Source: Microdochium bolleyi (taxonomy: Eukaryota > Ascomycota > Sordariomycetes > Xylariales > Microdochiaceae). Taken from it: DNA of 64,000 nucleotides. The notes beneath the pieces are model-generated. The model was not told where the DNA came from and did no database searches. It saw nothing but the letters and a program-made list of their open reading frames with translations. Position 1 is the first letter of the stretch. Every line of letters begins with the position of its first letter. The stretch spans positions 992,001 through 1,056,000 of the forward strand of contig KQ964253.1 in the NCBI GenBank assembly GCA_001566295.1, read 5' to 3'. Shown in pieces: positions 20,036 to 32,779 of this stretch. A program made the translations under genes and the position numbers.

Positions 20036-21016
20036 TCAGCGATCTTCAGCAAGTAGTTCTGGCCAACACTTCCAATTCCGGACAATCAGTTGGGAGTCAT
20101 GCTGGAGTATTGACATGCCTTTTAGGTGCTGCTCTATCTCGCCCATTAGCTCCTTTACTGGTTTTCTCCTCTTCTTTGGCTTTCTGTGGGTACCTGTTGT
20201 TTCAGTCTCATTGGCCATTTCGTCCAGGTCTCTCAGTTCTGCTGTTAATTCCGTGGCCAGCTGCACGCGTTCACTGTCCAGATCTTTCATCTTCTTGATC
20301 CGTACGATGACATAGAATGTCTCCAGACTGGAAAGACGCTGTAAGAGGAGGACCAACGACCCCGGACAGAACAAGGTTCCTCGATGCCCATCTTGGAGCA
20401 TGCAGACACATTCAAGCGGGCTCTGGAACGTGCTCCTCTTGGCTTGGCTAAGATTGGAGCCAGTGGTGTTGTCCAGGTCAATGGCCAGACGCTTTAGTTT
20501 GCCGAGCTTTTTCATGATCGAACTATCGGCAAGGAGGCCGTCGTGGATCCCGCCCTGATCCGCGCCATCGAAATGTATGCAGACCAGATCATTTTCGATG
20601 TCGACGGACATGGCTCGTTTGGAGTCGTCAAGAATGAGCTGGCTGCCTCTTCTTGGAAAGTTGTCTGAAGAGCAGATGAGTGTGCGTTTCGGCAGCCTGG
20701 CAATGGAATCCCTCGCAAGTCTGTCAACCTGGCTGATGTCAACGGCCTGCCACCATGTGGACTTGTTCAAGTCGGCACGAGTAGCTCTCATTGTGCAATT
20801 CGATTTGAATGCTTCGCCACGCATGCGGGCCCAGTTGGCGGTGCCTAACTGTATTCTGACGTGCTGGACAGCAGCTTGCGGCACAGCAGCATGCCAGATC
20901 ATGTCCCTGAGCTCGGTTGGTAGATCCCGGAAGCGTTCGAACTCCGTGGCCACGAGAACATCATTTGCGGATCGTGGACGCCGCAACCTCGATGTCACGT
21001 CACTCCCGCGAGGCAT
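20036..21016 (-). CDS. 2EXR-domain protein
   Basis: The single-exon reading gives 326 residues. The N-terminus has FERFRDLPTELRDMIWHAA, the hallmark of the fungal 2EXR family (F-x-x-F-x-x-LP-x-E-x-R-x-x-IW), an F-box-like helical motif in an expanded and mostly uncharacterised family. The middle alternates hydrophobic strands and helices (LKRLAIDLDN, SLETFYVIVRIKKM), and there is a basic patch KPKKRRKP near residue 284. The 3' end is uncertain. The open frame just downstream (19818-20033) also has protein-like content. A donor GTAAAG at 20158 with acceptor TATCCAG at 20010 would join the two in phase and give 349 residues with a different C-terminus. No function can be assigned beyond a likely protein-protein interaction role. 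Confidence 0.75.
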   Translation of the reverse strand: MPRGSDVTSRLRRPRSANDVLVATEFERFRDLPTELRDMIWHAAVPQAAVQHVRIQLGTANWARMRGEAFKSNCTMRATRADLNKSTWWQAVDISQVDRLARDSIARLPKRTLICSSDNFPRRGSQLILDDSKRAMSVDIENDLVCIHFDGADQGGIHDGLLADSSIMKKLGKLKRLAIDLDNTTGSNLSQAKRSTFQSPLECVCMLQDGHRGTLFCPGSLVLLLQRLSSLETFYVIVRIKKMKDLDSERVQLATELTAELRDLDEMANETETTGTHRKPKKRRKPVKELMGEIEQHLKGMSILQHDSQLIVRNWKCWPELLAEDR

Positions 21017-22030
21017 CTTCTGTTTTGTGGTGATGCTGACTTAGGAGCTTGTGTGATGGTGCGCATGAGATGTATTGTTCAGGCGGCGCGGATAGACTGT
21101 TTACCTCGTTGCTCAGTGGCACTATGTTTTGTGGTGCTCAGACGAGAATTTTAGTGCTTGGTGCAACGTTGATGTGACGTTCGTGTGGATTGTGATAGAC
21201 GTTTCTGAGATCTGATCAAGGCTGGGTGGGCTGGGCGTTGTCAGTCATGCAAAAAGCTAGACCTTTCGTGCTAGAGACTGGTCTGAGAGTCACACCTGGT
21301 GAAGTGGTCGAGAAAGTGACAGGATGGTGAGTCACTTCTGTGAAAACAGCGCTCCCCATTCATCGATGCGACGTCAATCTTTCCTCGACCGCTCCCCTGT
21401 TACGGGAAGGCACCATCTGGCGACCGCGGAATGCTGAGGCGGGCGTATGCGGTTGGGGATGGGCGAGGGAGTGCCCTGGAGGGAAAGAGTTGCGAGGAAA
21501 GAGTCTGCGAGATGGCTTTGAGCGCAGCCTGCAAACAGAAACCAGCGGAAGAGTTCAGGCGGGAGGATTCGTTGCGTACCGCAGTCGAGCCTGCCAACTG
21601 GGAGGAACGATCTGTGGTAGAAGCCGTGACATGTTTAGCAGGATGAATTCTTCCTCCAGTCCACTCTCAATGTTATAAGTTCTCAAGATCTGGCTCGCGT
21701 CCTGGCCCACGGAACCTCGACATGCCGAGCAGGCACGTTGCTTACAAAGTAAAGCGTTGCCAATGACCCCTCAGTGAGCACAAGGGGCTTCTAAAACTGG
21801 CTTGAGTTGGATCTACACGGTCTGCGCATGCACACATGGACGTCTTGTCATTGCCCACTCCACACGCTGCGGAGGCTTCATTATTGGTGGTAGGTGGACG
21901 GATCGCAGTCATCTGGACTCCAGGAGTGTTCATGTAGATAAATATGGTTTCTAGACTGTTCATAACACAAATCAAACACATTGTTCGCTTCCCATCAACG
22001 CCGCGACGACAACCGTAGTGGATGGTGTTA
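21017..22030. other. Intergenic, no gene seen
   Basis: This is the promoter side of the 2EXR gene and the 3' flank of Cft2, both on the minus strand. Open frames of up to 173 codons overlap Cft2 in other frames or lack features. Nothing else was recognised. Confidence 0.45.
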
Positions 22031-24955
22031 TCAAGCACCAGCCACAACAGCCAGGCTCTCATAGATAGACTTCTTGACAGCGTAGAATGTTCCACCAAAC
22101 TGTGTGGCAGGGCCGCCATCAGTCGGCAGCCCAATGCTCTCCACGTTGATGCGGCCTGTTGTGGTTTTTCTGACCACGACGGAACCATCAACGAGCAGCG
22201 TGCCCTCGCCGCGGAACTCTGCGGTGTGTCCGGCTTGCTGCATGGCCTTGCGGAGATCGGCAAGACGAAGATCGCCTACGTGCAGGGGCTGTGCCTGCGA
22301 GCGTGTCGCTGATGCCAGGTTGCTTGGAACAACATCAAGCGTAGGCTCCGCAGCGATCTCTTGAACCCGCCCAGGGCTCTCTCCGGCCAGTTCCTCGGTC
22401 TTGAGCCGCTTCTTGCCAGCATCGTCCTCTGCCTTCTGGCCGTCTTTGACCATTGACAGCAAGCGCCCAGTGACAGTCGCGATACTCAAGCCTCGGACAT
22501 TTTGCCACCTCAGTTGCTTCACCAATGCCGGCGCAAGTTTCACGACCCAGGCGTGAGTGTCGACACTGGCATCGACTAGTGTGCCCATGCTGGGAGTGTA
22601 AATGTCAACTGAACCCTCGGCAAACAACTTCTTGATATCCGCAGCGAGGGTGAGGGTCTCGTCATTACTCCCACTCGTCAGGATGAGCTTTCGAGGCTGG
22701 ATCAGGGGCAAGAGCATTTGTAAACTGCGCTTATCGTGGATGCCGCTGAAGTCGACAAAGTCAATCCGCATGTTGACTCGTACTTTGTCGACGGTGATCA
22801 CGAGCTTGGAAGGGCTATTCATAGCTTCATCATCATCCTCTGGAACTTCGTCCAGCTCATCGTGAGTCGCCTCTTCTGCGGGGCCCCCATCTGCATCTTC
22901 AGAGCCCCTGCGCTTGAATTGCGGTCGCTTTGGGCCGTTCTGGTTGCCTCTGCCTCTTGTTGCACTGTCATCCCACTTGCGTTTCTTCCCTAAATCGCCT
23001 TGCGATGCACCCTTGTTATCCATTTCGGCGTCCGCAGCGTCGGCTTCTGCTCGTTCCTCGGCTCGTAGGAAATCCTCAGGGCGAATCAATTCACCATAGT
23101 CGTCTGCTCTCTTCTTCCGTACAGCATGCGGGAACATCCGGTCTCGGCCCTTCTTGTTCCTAACATCAAAGTCGTATACGCCTTTCTTTTTGAGGAGAAC
23201 GTTGATGCCCAGATCTTCATCGGTGAGTGCAGCTTTCTTGCGGGTAGCTTGCGCCATCGTCGTCGCGGTATTGAGCGCTTTGCCTTGCTGCTCGTCGTCA
23301 TCGTCCTCTGACTCTGATGACGAATCGGAGACATCATCGGCAACGTCGCCTGCGGCCTCGAGAGCGGCGGTTCCAGCGATCTGTAGCGTCCCCTGTAGTT
23401 GACGTTGTTGCGCAAGCCACTGCTGGTAGTTCGCAAGGTCGAGGCCGTCCAGAGGTTCCTTTTGTATCTGTCGCACTTCGAGCTCGCGTCCGTTCGGGCT
23501 AATTTGATCCTCCGATCCAGCCTGGCGCTCCTGATCCAACCAGGACCAAAGCGTCCGGGCGATGGAGGGCCGGTTGGGCGAGGCCAGTGATGGCTCTTCT
23601 GTCAGGATAACGAGGTTGCGAGAGTCCTGGGCAATGTGTTTGAGTACTTGGTTGGAAAAGCCCCATTCCAGGCTCGAGTCGCTGGCCAGGATCACGCGCC
23701 CACCTGCCGCATCACCAACTGGCTCCGTCTGCAGGATCTTCTCGATTTGTCCCCTCCTGTCCAGCAATCTCATGAACTTGAAGTCGAATGGTCCGGCTCC
23801 CTTAGTTTGTCCCGAGCCACGGTTCTTGATTGTGTCCGCCACGGCCTCGAACTCTCGCACGATGCTATCGTCCATCCACTCGAGCATGCTACGCACGTAT
23901 CTCATTGTGCTGTGCACACTGCGGCTAGCCAAGAACAGCTTTGTCGACTTCAACTTGCTATCCGCGTTTTGTGCATCCGTGCGCCAAGCATGCTCCAGCA
24001 GGTAAGCGAGCTCCAATATTCTGGCACTCGAATCGGTCGGGATTAAGACTGTACCTCCGCTGGCAACACAGGCCTGGATCTTCTCTAGCAGCAGCTCGTC
24101 TCTCTTAACGCGGCCACCAGCAACGGAAGGTTTCTCCCCACCTCGGCTACTGCACACGAGCGCCGTTGGCTTACGAAGCTGCTCAATAACTTGGGCGCCG
24201 CCGCCGCCAGCGCCACCAAGCCATGCAGCACCAGCGTAGACATTCTCGCGCCCTTGATGCCAGTCGACAGCATGAACGATAGACTCTAGCCCGTGTTGGA
24301 CATGCCAGATTGTACCGCCAAGGGTATGGCCAGAGTTGTAGGCGGTGATAGTCAAGCCATTGAGAGGTGGAGAGAAAGGCGAGCCGAGGGGTTGGTGCGG
24401 CTGCGAGTACTTGAGAGGATGTATAAGGGAGAAGTACGTGGAGATCTCATCGTAGGTCGGCGGCTGTCGCAGAATGTTGGAAGACTCGGGCGATTCTTGC
24501 GTTTCGTAGTCAGAGGCACCATTGAGGGCACTCTTGGGGATCGTGGTGGCCGCTGCAGGATTCAAGGAATACAGGTCTTGTAGCAGTGTCCGACCGAGGG
24601 CGATGACTGGTGTCGTGGCATAAACGGGAATCCGGGTGAAAAGTGGGAAGTGTTTGCAGCAATGCGCGTAGGCTGCTAGATGCTCGGTCGTGGCATGCGT
24701 GAGAAGTATCAGAGAGATTGTCGGAACTTGCCTAATCACCACGCAGTTAGCTTCACTCTGTGCTGCACGCGCGATGACGATGGCGCCCGTTGGTGTGGTT
24801 AAAACTCACTTCTCAAGCTCTTTGAGCTTCTCGACGTCAAAGGAATCGTCCCAGCCGACGTCCACGAGGACTTTTATGCCGCCGTCAAGCTCAAGAACGG
24901 ACTGCGACGCGTTCGACTCGGACAGCGCGCCCTGTAGAGGTGTGTAGGTGAACAT
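22031..24955 (-). CDS. cft2: Cleavage and polyadenylation factor subunit Cft2 (CPSF100 / CPSF2)
   Basis: Two exons, 24955-24810 and 24731-22031, separated by a 78-nt intron, give 948 residues. The protein has a metallo-beta-lactamase fold followed by a beta-CASP domain and is a scaffold in the mRNA 3'-end cleavage complex with Ysh1/CPSF73. The start MFTYTPLQGAL, DVGWDD and LLTHATTEHLAAY are typical of CPSF100. The zinc ligand motif HxHxDH of the active nuclease is replaced here by H61-x4-H66, so this subunit should be inactive, as is normal for the family. NSGHTLGGTIW and GGTVLIPTDSSARILEL are further family landmarks. An acidic insert (SDSSSESEDDDDEQQ) and a charged linker lie in the middle, and RKLILTSG with the C-terminal domain follows. 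Its start faces away from that of Sec24, with 1.36 kb between them. Confidence 0.93.
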
Positions 24956-26319
24956 GGCTGCGTCATGAGAGCGCCATGCTATGTGCTTGATTGGTTCGGT
25001 AGCGCAAGCGACTTCGACCTGCCAGGATCAGGGTACGTCGCTGTCTCTCTGGTTACTGGGCCGGCAGGATCGCGGCCGAATGTGGTTGGCGACGTAGGTG
25101 CCAAAATGTGCCGTTGAGGCTATCGCGGCATCGTGCTTGTTCGGTGCGTATTTGTCTGCAACGACCAACCAGCAAGGAGCTGGAAGGTTGCGCGCGCAGC
25201 CAGGTCGGGCAAGCCAAAAACGCTATCCTAATCTGGCCTAGCGTGGTATCCCGAGTTCCGTTGTCAATCGAAACAACCCACGTCAGGCTTCTCGTAAGGG
25301 AGCTTTTAGAAACACACGCAAGCCCTCTCAAAATGCTCCTCCGCGCAGACAGGCTGCCTCTCATCCAGCTTTTCGCGCAGGAGCCTTGCACTCTCTGTCT
25401 ACAGCTACCAATAACACCCCTGATCTGCTCATCGAGCCAACCTTATGAGCCGAGACAATGCCATTTCAGGTATCCGTGAATACTGTGGTCAAAGTCGGAT
25501 CACGTGCTTGAATATGCTCGACAGTGTTTACCAAGATCTGTTCAAGTATTGATTCTCAGATCTCTTGTGTTTCTTTATTGTGTTCGGCGAAGATTGAGCG
25601 ACATAGAGCCAAAGCCTGCCTTTTCTGCGGTAAGCTGTTCACTTAGAATCCATAGGCCCAACGAAGACCCTGGTCACCCACACGGCACTGGCATTGAAAG
25701 AACCGGCGACTGGCTTGCGCTGCAGCGCCATCTGTGTGTATATTCTTGTACAAAACACCAGGGTTAGGCCAATCGTGAAAGCACACTTGCTCCTCGACAC
25801 TTCCACTAGGCACTAGTTCGTTCTGGTGGTGAATTGGAGACATTGCCGGTCCGCCAAATCATTGGGCGCGGTGCCAGGGGGTACCTGGAGTCCTTGCATG
25901 TGTCAGAGGAGGGACAGCTTTGAGCTGAGAGTGGGGAAACAATGGCCTGCACCGACGCGACAATCCATATGTACCTTAAGGTATCGTTGTCAAAACCGTG
26001 GCCAGAACAGCTCGACGTGGTGTAGCTTCGCAGCTCAAGCCAACGTCCCGGACGCAGCACCTCAGCAACTCCAATCTCGCATCGCCACCCAAGCTGCCGG
26101 TCGGCTGCCCTACGTCAACACCGTGATGGCCGCTTGGTCGAATCTTTGATTTCCCGCGGCGTCCATCCAACATTTCTCGGACATTCCTCCCCCCGTCACC
26201 GACTCCTCGAGTGCGCCTATCCCCGCACTCGGATCACGACTTTGATCCAGTCACAACGAGCTGCGAGCCTCCCACACGACTCGACTACCCAGCACGCCCA
26301 GGTCTCACTCCTGCCTGCC
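24956..26319. other. Divergent promoter region between Cft2 and Sec24
   Basis: This 1.36 kb holds both promoters and probably a leader for each gene. A 12-nt palindrome at 25972-25983 is listed separately. No coding exon was recognised. Confidence 0.5.
25972..25983. promoter_or_regulatory. Palindrome TACCTTAAGGTA upstream of Sec24
   Basis: This perfect 12-nt inverted repeat lies 337 nt upstream of the Sec24 ATG. The same sequence occurs at 35927-35938 and variants at 34945, 59086 and 60444. It could bind a dimeric transcription factor, but no factor is known to me. Confidence 0.4.
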
Positions 26320-29300
26320 ATGGCCGACCACTCCGCGTATCACGCCCTTGGGCACGGCGAGCAATACGACCCCAACAATCCCAACCGCAACAGCCAACCT
26401 GCTCCCCAGCAGTTCCAACCGCCCGTTGCGCAAAACCCATACCAGCCAGGCTACGGCGCGCCAGCTGCGCAGCAGCCAGGCCAGCAGTTCTATGGCAGCC
26501 CGTCTCCGGCCGGTGCTTCGGGGTTTGCACCGCCGCAAGGCCAATCGCCCTTGGGGGACCATGGCCTTGCAGGGCAGATGGCCGGGATGAACCTTGCTGA
26601 TGGCCAGTCAACACTGCGGAAGAAGAAGAAGGACAGGCATGCGTACCACACGGTCGAGGCTCCCGCCGGAAGCTCGCAGGCTTTCAATGGCATGCCACCT
26701 GCCGGCACGCCAGCGACTGCGTTCTTGAACGCCGAGGTTGGCTCGCCACAGCCTGGATTCCACAACCAGTTCCCGGCACCCGTAAATGCGCCGTTCAACC
26801 CCGCCAACCCTGTGAGCCCGGCCGAGTTTGCTGCAAGGAGTGGCCAGCCTGATCACGGCCAAGCCCCCGCGTTTGTGCCCGCCGCTGGTGGTCCTGGCGG
26901 TCAAGTATCGGCCGACGATATTCCCAGCGTGCCAGTTTCCCGCGATGGTCCTCAGCAATACTATTTGGGCAATGTCTACCCGACATTCGAACGTCATGTG
27001 CCTCCACCAGCAACCGTATCATTCGTGGCGTTCGATCAAGGCAACTCGTCACCCAAGTATACACGCCTGACCATGAACAGCATCCCTGCAACCTCGGATG
27101 GCCTAAGCAGTACTGGCTTGCCACTGGGCCTGCTCCTTCAGCCACTTGCAGCACTACAGCCTGGCGAGGCGGAGGTGCCCGTCCTTGATTTTGGGGACCA
27201 GGGGCCTCCTCGGTGTCGCCGGTGTCGTGCCTACATCAATCCATTTATGATGTTCCGTTCTGGGGGCAGTAAATTCGTGTGCAACCTCTGCACATATCCG
27301 AACGACACGCCCACCGAGTACTTTTGCGCCACCACTCCTCAGGGCGTCCGGGTCGACAGAGATCAGCGACCGGAGCTGTCCCGAGGCACTGTTGAGTTTA
27401 CCGTCCCTAAAGAGTACTGGACTAAGGAGCCTGCAGGTTTGCATCTCCTCTTCGCCATTGATGTCACTCAGGAATCATATAACAAGGGCTTCCTGGAGGC
27501 CTTTTGCGAGGGTGTGCTCTCTGCTCTGTACGCCCCGGAGGGTCAAGAGGAGGATGAGAACGGGGAGCCAATAAGACGCCTGCCGTCTGGTGCCAAGGTT
27601 GGGTTCGTTACCTACGACAAGGACATCCATTTCTACAACTGCAACGTAAGTCCCCCAACATCCCGTTACTATCTAGCCTTGTCTAATCGCTCTCTTAGTC
27701 TGCTCTCGAGCAAGCCCAGATGATGATCATGCCTGATATCGAGGACCCCTTTGTACCTCTGAGCGACGGCTTGTTTGTAGATCCGTACGAGTCGAGGGCT
27801 GTCATCACCTCTCTTCTTGCTCGCCTTCCAACCTTGTTTGCGGACATCAAGAATCCAGAGCCCGCTCTGTATCCGGCGTTGGGTTCCTGTCTGGCTGCAC
27901 TGGAGAAGACAGGAGGCAAGATCATTGCGTCCGTGTCAGCTCTGCCGACTTGGGGTCCTGGAAGACTGTTCCTGCGAGATGATGGAAAGTACCAGGGCGG
28001 CGAGCCCGACAAGAAGCTTTTTACAACCGAGCACCCAGCCTGGAAGAAGCTTTCCGAGCAAATGGTGGCCGCGGGTGTAGGTGCTGATTTCTTCATGGCT
28101 GCGCCGTCTGGTGGCTATTTGGACATCGCGACCATTGGTACGTATTCCATACGACGACAAGGATCAAAGGACATGTCGCTAATGCTACTACAGGTCATAT
28201 CTCAGCGCAAACTGGTGGTGAGACGTTCTACTACCCGAACTTCGTCGCCGGCAGGGACAACGCGAAGCTGTCCCTTGAGATCAAGCACACCGTGACGCGG
28301 GAAACTGGTTATCAGGCACTTATGAAGGTCCGATGCTCCAACGGTCTGCAGATCTCAGGATATCACGGCAACTTCATCCAACACACTTTCGGTGCCGATC
28401 TCGAGATCGGTGTCATCGACGCCGACAAAGCCGTCGGAGTCACATTTGGCTATGACGGCAAGCTGGATTCGAAGCTGGATGCCCACTTCCAAGCTGCGCT
28501 TCTGTACACCACAGCGTCTGGCCAGCGCAGAGTACGATGCTGCAACGTTATTGCTAGTGTCAGCGACAACGCAAGGGATTGCATGAAGTTTGTCGACCAA
28601 GATGCGGTCTACACGATCCTCGCAAAGGAGGCAGCCACGAAGCTAGCCTCCTCCAGCAGTTCCCTGAGAGACATTCGCTTGGGCCTGACGGAGAGGACTA
28701 TTGACATCCTGGCGGCTTACCGGAAGAACTTCTCTGCCCAGAACCACCCGCCAGGACAGCTCGTCATGCCTGAGAAGCTCAAGGAATTCTCCATGTATAT
28801 GCTTGGCTTGCAAAAGGGCCGTGCATTCAAGGGCGGTAGCGAGACCTCGGACCGCAGGGTGCACGAGATGCGCATGATCCGGTCCATGGGCGCTACGGAG
28901 CTGAGCCTCTACGCCTATCCTCGGATGATCTCACTCCACAACCTGACTCCCGAAGAAGGTTTTGCCGACGCCGAGACGGGTCACCTCAAGATGCCGCCTG
29001 CGATCCGGACATCGTTCAGTAGGGTGGAGCCTGGTGGCGTGTACCTGGTCGACAATGGCCAGCAGTGCCTGCTGTGGCTGCACTCGCAGACGTCGCCAAA
29101 CCTGCTGGTCGACCTCTTTGGCGACGACAAGGACAGCCTCAGCAAGCTGGACCCGTACAGTTCAAGCCTCCCCGTCCTCGAGACACACCTGAACGCCCAG
29201 GTCCGCAACATCCTCGAGTTCCTCAAGACCCTGCGCGGCTCGAAGGCGCTGAGCCTGCAGCTCGCGAGGCAGGGCATGGACGGCGCCGAGTACGAGTTCG

Positions 29301-29562
29301 CCCGGATGCTTTACGAGGACAGGAACAACGAGGCCCAGAGCTACGTCGACTGGCTGGTGCATATCCACAAGGGTGTACAGCTCGAGGTAAGTGATTGTCA
29401 CTAAATTTCTACCCATCCCTTGAATTCCCTTGAATTCCTGGAGATTTCTGTAAGGCTAACACTATTGCTCACGTCCTACAGCTCGCTGGATCTCGGGGTA
29501 AGCCTGAAGGCGAGTCCGGCTCGATACCGGGCTTCGCTGGATTCCGTCCTCAGTTCTACTAG
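26320..29562 (+). CDS. sec24: COPII coat cargo-adaptor subunit Sec24
   Basis: Four exons (26320-27645, 27699-28137, 28194-29386, 29482-29562) join in phase to 1012 residues, the usual length. The introns are 53, 56 and 95 nt. Sec24 pairs with Sec23 in the inner COPII coat and selects cargo at ER exit sites. About 230 residues of Pro/Gln/Gly-rich N-terminus are followed by the zinc finger C299-x2-C302 and C321-x2-C324. The trunk follows (LHLLFAIDVTQESYNKGF, GAKVGFVTYDKDIHFYN), then the beta-barrel, the helical domain (KLKEFSMYMLGLQKGRAF) and a gelsolin-like end (VYLVDNGQQCLLWL). The C-terminus ends in a short Gly-rich tail (GFRPQFY). The ATG at 26320 was chosen because the open frame upstream of it back to 26134 has no Sec24 character. 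It diverges from Cft2. Confidence 0.96.
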
Positions 29563-32500
29563 AGCACCGTCTGCGGGTGGAATGCTCGGCATGAAGATGG
29601 GGTACGACTACCATTGCCATTGAGCGACGATTGAGGATCAGGAGATCGAAGAGAGAGGGAGGAGGAGGTGGCGGGCCCGATCAAAAACTCATATATTAAG
29701 CGACATGTTCATAGTAGAAGGGATGAACAGAATTCCATGCTCTCCCCAATTTAGCATCATGCGTCCGCAAACCATCCCGGAAAAGGGGATTGCCGTCTAG
29801 CAGATCTCATCTGAAATTGCACATCGTCAATGTGCCGCATAGGTATGCTGCCCGGCGCCGTTCGATGAGCGTGGACACAGTGCGCAATGCCGCGAGCCTG
29901 ACTGGTATCCGCAGGCGAATCAGAGGGGGGGAGCCCCGAAGGCCGCCGGTCCCGATAACCCCCGAGAGATACTCCCCAGAAAGCTGGCTTGGTTCAATGC
30001 GAGCAGTCTGGCCGGCTAGCCTTACTAAAAGCGTTTTATTCCTGTTTGCTTTCTACGTATTCCGATATGTCCTCGCTTTCAATGTATCTCACTGGGAGAT
30101 CCAGCTGAGGCGCCTAGGCACTTACAGACATCTCCAGGCGGTCCGCCTGCAGGATGCACCAGACCCGGAACTCATTCCGTGGTTTGCCGGAGGGGATGCG
30201 GGTCCCCGAGACGCTGTTACCAATCGAAGCAACCCGACCCACGCATGCCTTCGCTCGTGCAAGCAGCAGCAGCAGCCAGACGCACGTGTGGAAACCAAGG
30301 AACCGCAATACTCTGTACTGGGCCAGCCAGCGAAATCGCACGGGCGAGTGTGGAACTTCCCCTCCCACGTTGCTGTCAGAGAGCCTAGCTGACATGATGA
30401 TTAGTCCTCGCCGAGTCAGCAGCTCCTCTTACGTAACAGACACCGCGCCGCGTGGGACAGATTTGTGGTAATTAGCTCGCCGATCACATCATGGTTTGAT
30501 CCAGGCCAACAAGAGGTCGTCGTTCTTGTGCCCTGGACTAGCGAGGTCTGGGCGAGGCTGTGCCGCTGGTCGGGCGTCCATGGCTTGTCCGAAAATCGAT
30601 GCCAGGCCGGGGGTGCCGAGATGCTACCTCTGTTGCAAAGATAGAATTCCCTATCGGGAAATACATAGTACATAAGTTCTGATGCCGGGGGGTTGGATGA
30701 AAGCATTCCCTAGCTTGTCGAGGGGTTCTGAGACCACAGTTTGAGTATTGACCAAAGGACGGCTGAGAGTCATCCCAAGCAACACTTGAGAAGCCCGGCC
30801 ATGTCTCACAGTATATGATGTTGTTGGCAACTGCTTCCAAGTGAACACTATTCTGTCACTTGGACCCGGAATTAGCTCATGGTGTCGTGTCCGGAAGAGG
30901 CGTGGCAACGGTTATGTTAAGCGGGACGACATCAGGGCCCCTTGCATAAAGGGATAATAACACGCCGATTACAACTTCCTCGGGGATCTTCAAATTATGC
31001 AGTTGGAGGGGTCAGCACGCGGTCGTATAAGTCCTCTAGGGGCTGCCGAATGCTCCACAACGCAGCTCGTCAAGCCGTGTACTGAATACTCTGTTCTGCG
31101 TCCCCTATACACTGCGACGAAGGTCGTGGTGGTATGAAAGCCGGGTCAGGTCTCAGGCGTGGTGGACGACAACCAAGACGTGGCGCAGCTGGCCAGACCT
31201 TGGTGTGGGCTCTTGGTGCTGGCCACGCTTTCGACAAATCACTCTGCCGAGGCATCTAGCCTGCAATGAGTGTCCACCCTCAGGGACGTGACGCCCAGCA
31301 TCAAGGGTTGCCGAGTCGGCAAGGGCTCAGCTAGCAAGTGGTCAGTGATTCCTGTCGGGCCTGATTCTCTCGTTGAGTCATGAGATGAACCGTGGACGGC
31401 CCGATGGCCCTGTTCTGGCCTTCGGCATCGGGAGGTGCAGAAGCCGAGAGGCGGTTAAGGTGGGCATGCTAGAGGTGGAGCTCCACGACAGGAACCAGGA
31501 TCCAACAAGTCATGGGATGGGATTTGTCCATTACTACACTAGGGAAGATGGCAGTAGGGTTTCGCGCAATCGGCCAGCGGAGAGCAGGGGGGCTTTGTTG
31601 ACCTGAACCTGTGATGAGGCTTGGAAGATGCGTACGGTGTCGTGTGTTGGTCGTTCGCTCAGTGGCGGCGGACGCTGATTCCGACCGGCAGATGGAGAAC
31701 TCGCTTGCGCCAAATGAAGCTCCGGAGGACAATGGGCCCACGCCAAGCACAACGGGCAGCAGCGCGGACGACGATTCGATGGTGCGGAGGTTAGTCCGAC
31801 GTGCCCAATAAAGCACGCAGTCGAAGGTTGCGGACTCAGAAGGCCAACGCTCACCACCGAGCATGACTCGACAGTTCCAGTGAGACCCGCATCGAAGCTT
31901 TGCTGAGGCGCACTCCTGCCTGAGGCAGCAGCGATTCGACACTCAGGTAGGCACCGCTCTGCTCGAGGTTCTATGATCCCGTCCCCAAAATTGCATTCGC
32001 CACAATGCACCATTCTGCTCGAACCCTGTCGAGCCCTGTCTACCTAGAGTACATGGGGTACGTGTACCTTTGCCTGTGTTCTTGCATCAGGGCTGTTCCT
32101 CATAAGCGACGGGCGGAACCGACTCCGGCCTTCGTGCCCGCACGCTGCATAATCTCGCCGGCATCATATCCAGCTCAGCCCTCTCAATGCAACCCTCCTA
32201 GGAGTTCCCGAGGTCGAGGCTACCACCAGCCCGATGCCGTCACGGCCAGTCCCCAGCAGGCCCAGACACCAAGCACCTTCTCGTTGCGGTTGTCCAGGCA
32301 GTCTGTGAGCCATTGCTCCGCACCCACCTGGAAGCCCCGTGGCTGCCTACCTGCAAACACTCAAGAACAAAGGCCGATCGAGGTCCCGGCAGCGCATCGT
32401 GCATCGCCCTTCGCGCTGCCCACTGTAGATCGGCTCGATCGGCCAGGTACAGTCAACTGATCGATCTCCAGACACTGGATGCGGGCCCAGGTGCGGATGA

Positions 32501-32779
32501 ATCTGGTCAGCACTCCGTGGTGTCTGGGACAAAGCTGTTTGAACGCAAGCTGGACAAATCTCAGGACCTGCCTGCCTGCCGAGATCAGGACGTCAAATTT
32601 CGTCGCTTTGCAGCTTCGTCGCTTTCGGCCAAGATGCTTCGCAATGCCTACACACACATGATGCCAGGCCCGATCCACCGCTTTGGTGGTGCCATGCACT
32701 GCTGCCAAGCTCAAGACAATGACACGACCGAGGTGCAGACTACACCAATTGGCAACCTTCAGTGCCTTCTCTTTGGTGC
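29563..32779. other. 3.2-kb intergenic region, no gene seen
   Basis: It lies between the converging Sec24 (plus) and PARG-like (minus) genes, so it should hold both 3' ends and no promoter for either. Open frames of up to 200 codons (29790-30392 plus) lack family features, splice structure and a second supporting exon. No repeat, tRNA or transposon relic was recognised. The size is unexpected for a convergent interval, so an unrecognised non-coding transcript is possible. Confidence 0.4.

Noticed and set aside
29790..30392. 200-codon plus-strand frame
   Set aside because: There is no family resemblance. A hydrophobic stretch (SVLFLFAFYVFRYVLAF) was considered as a membrane helix, but nothing else supports a gene.
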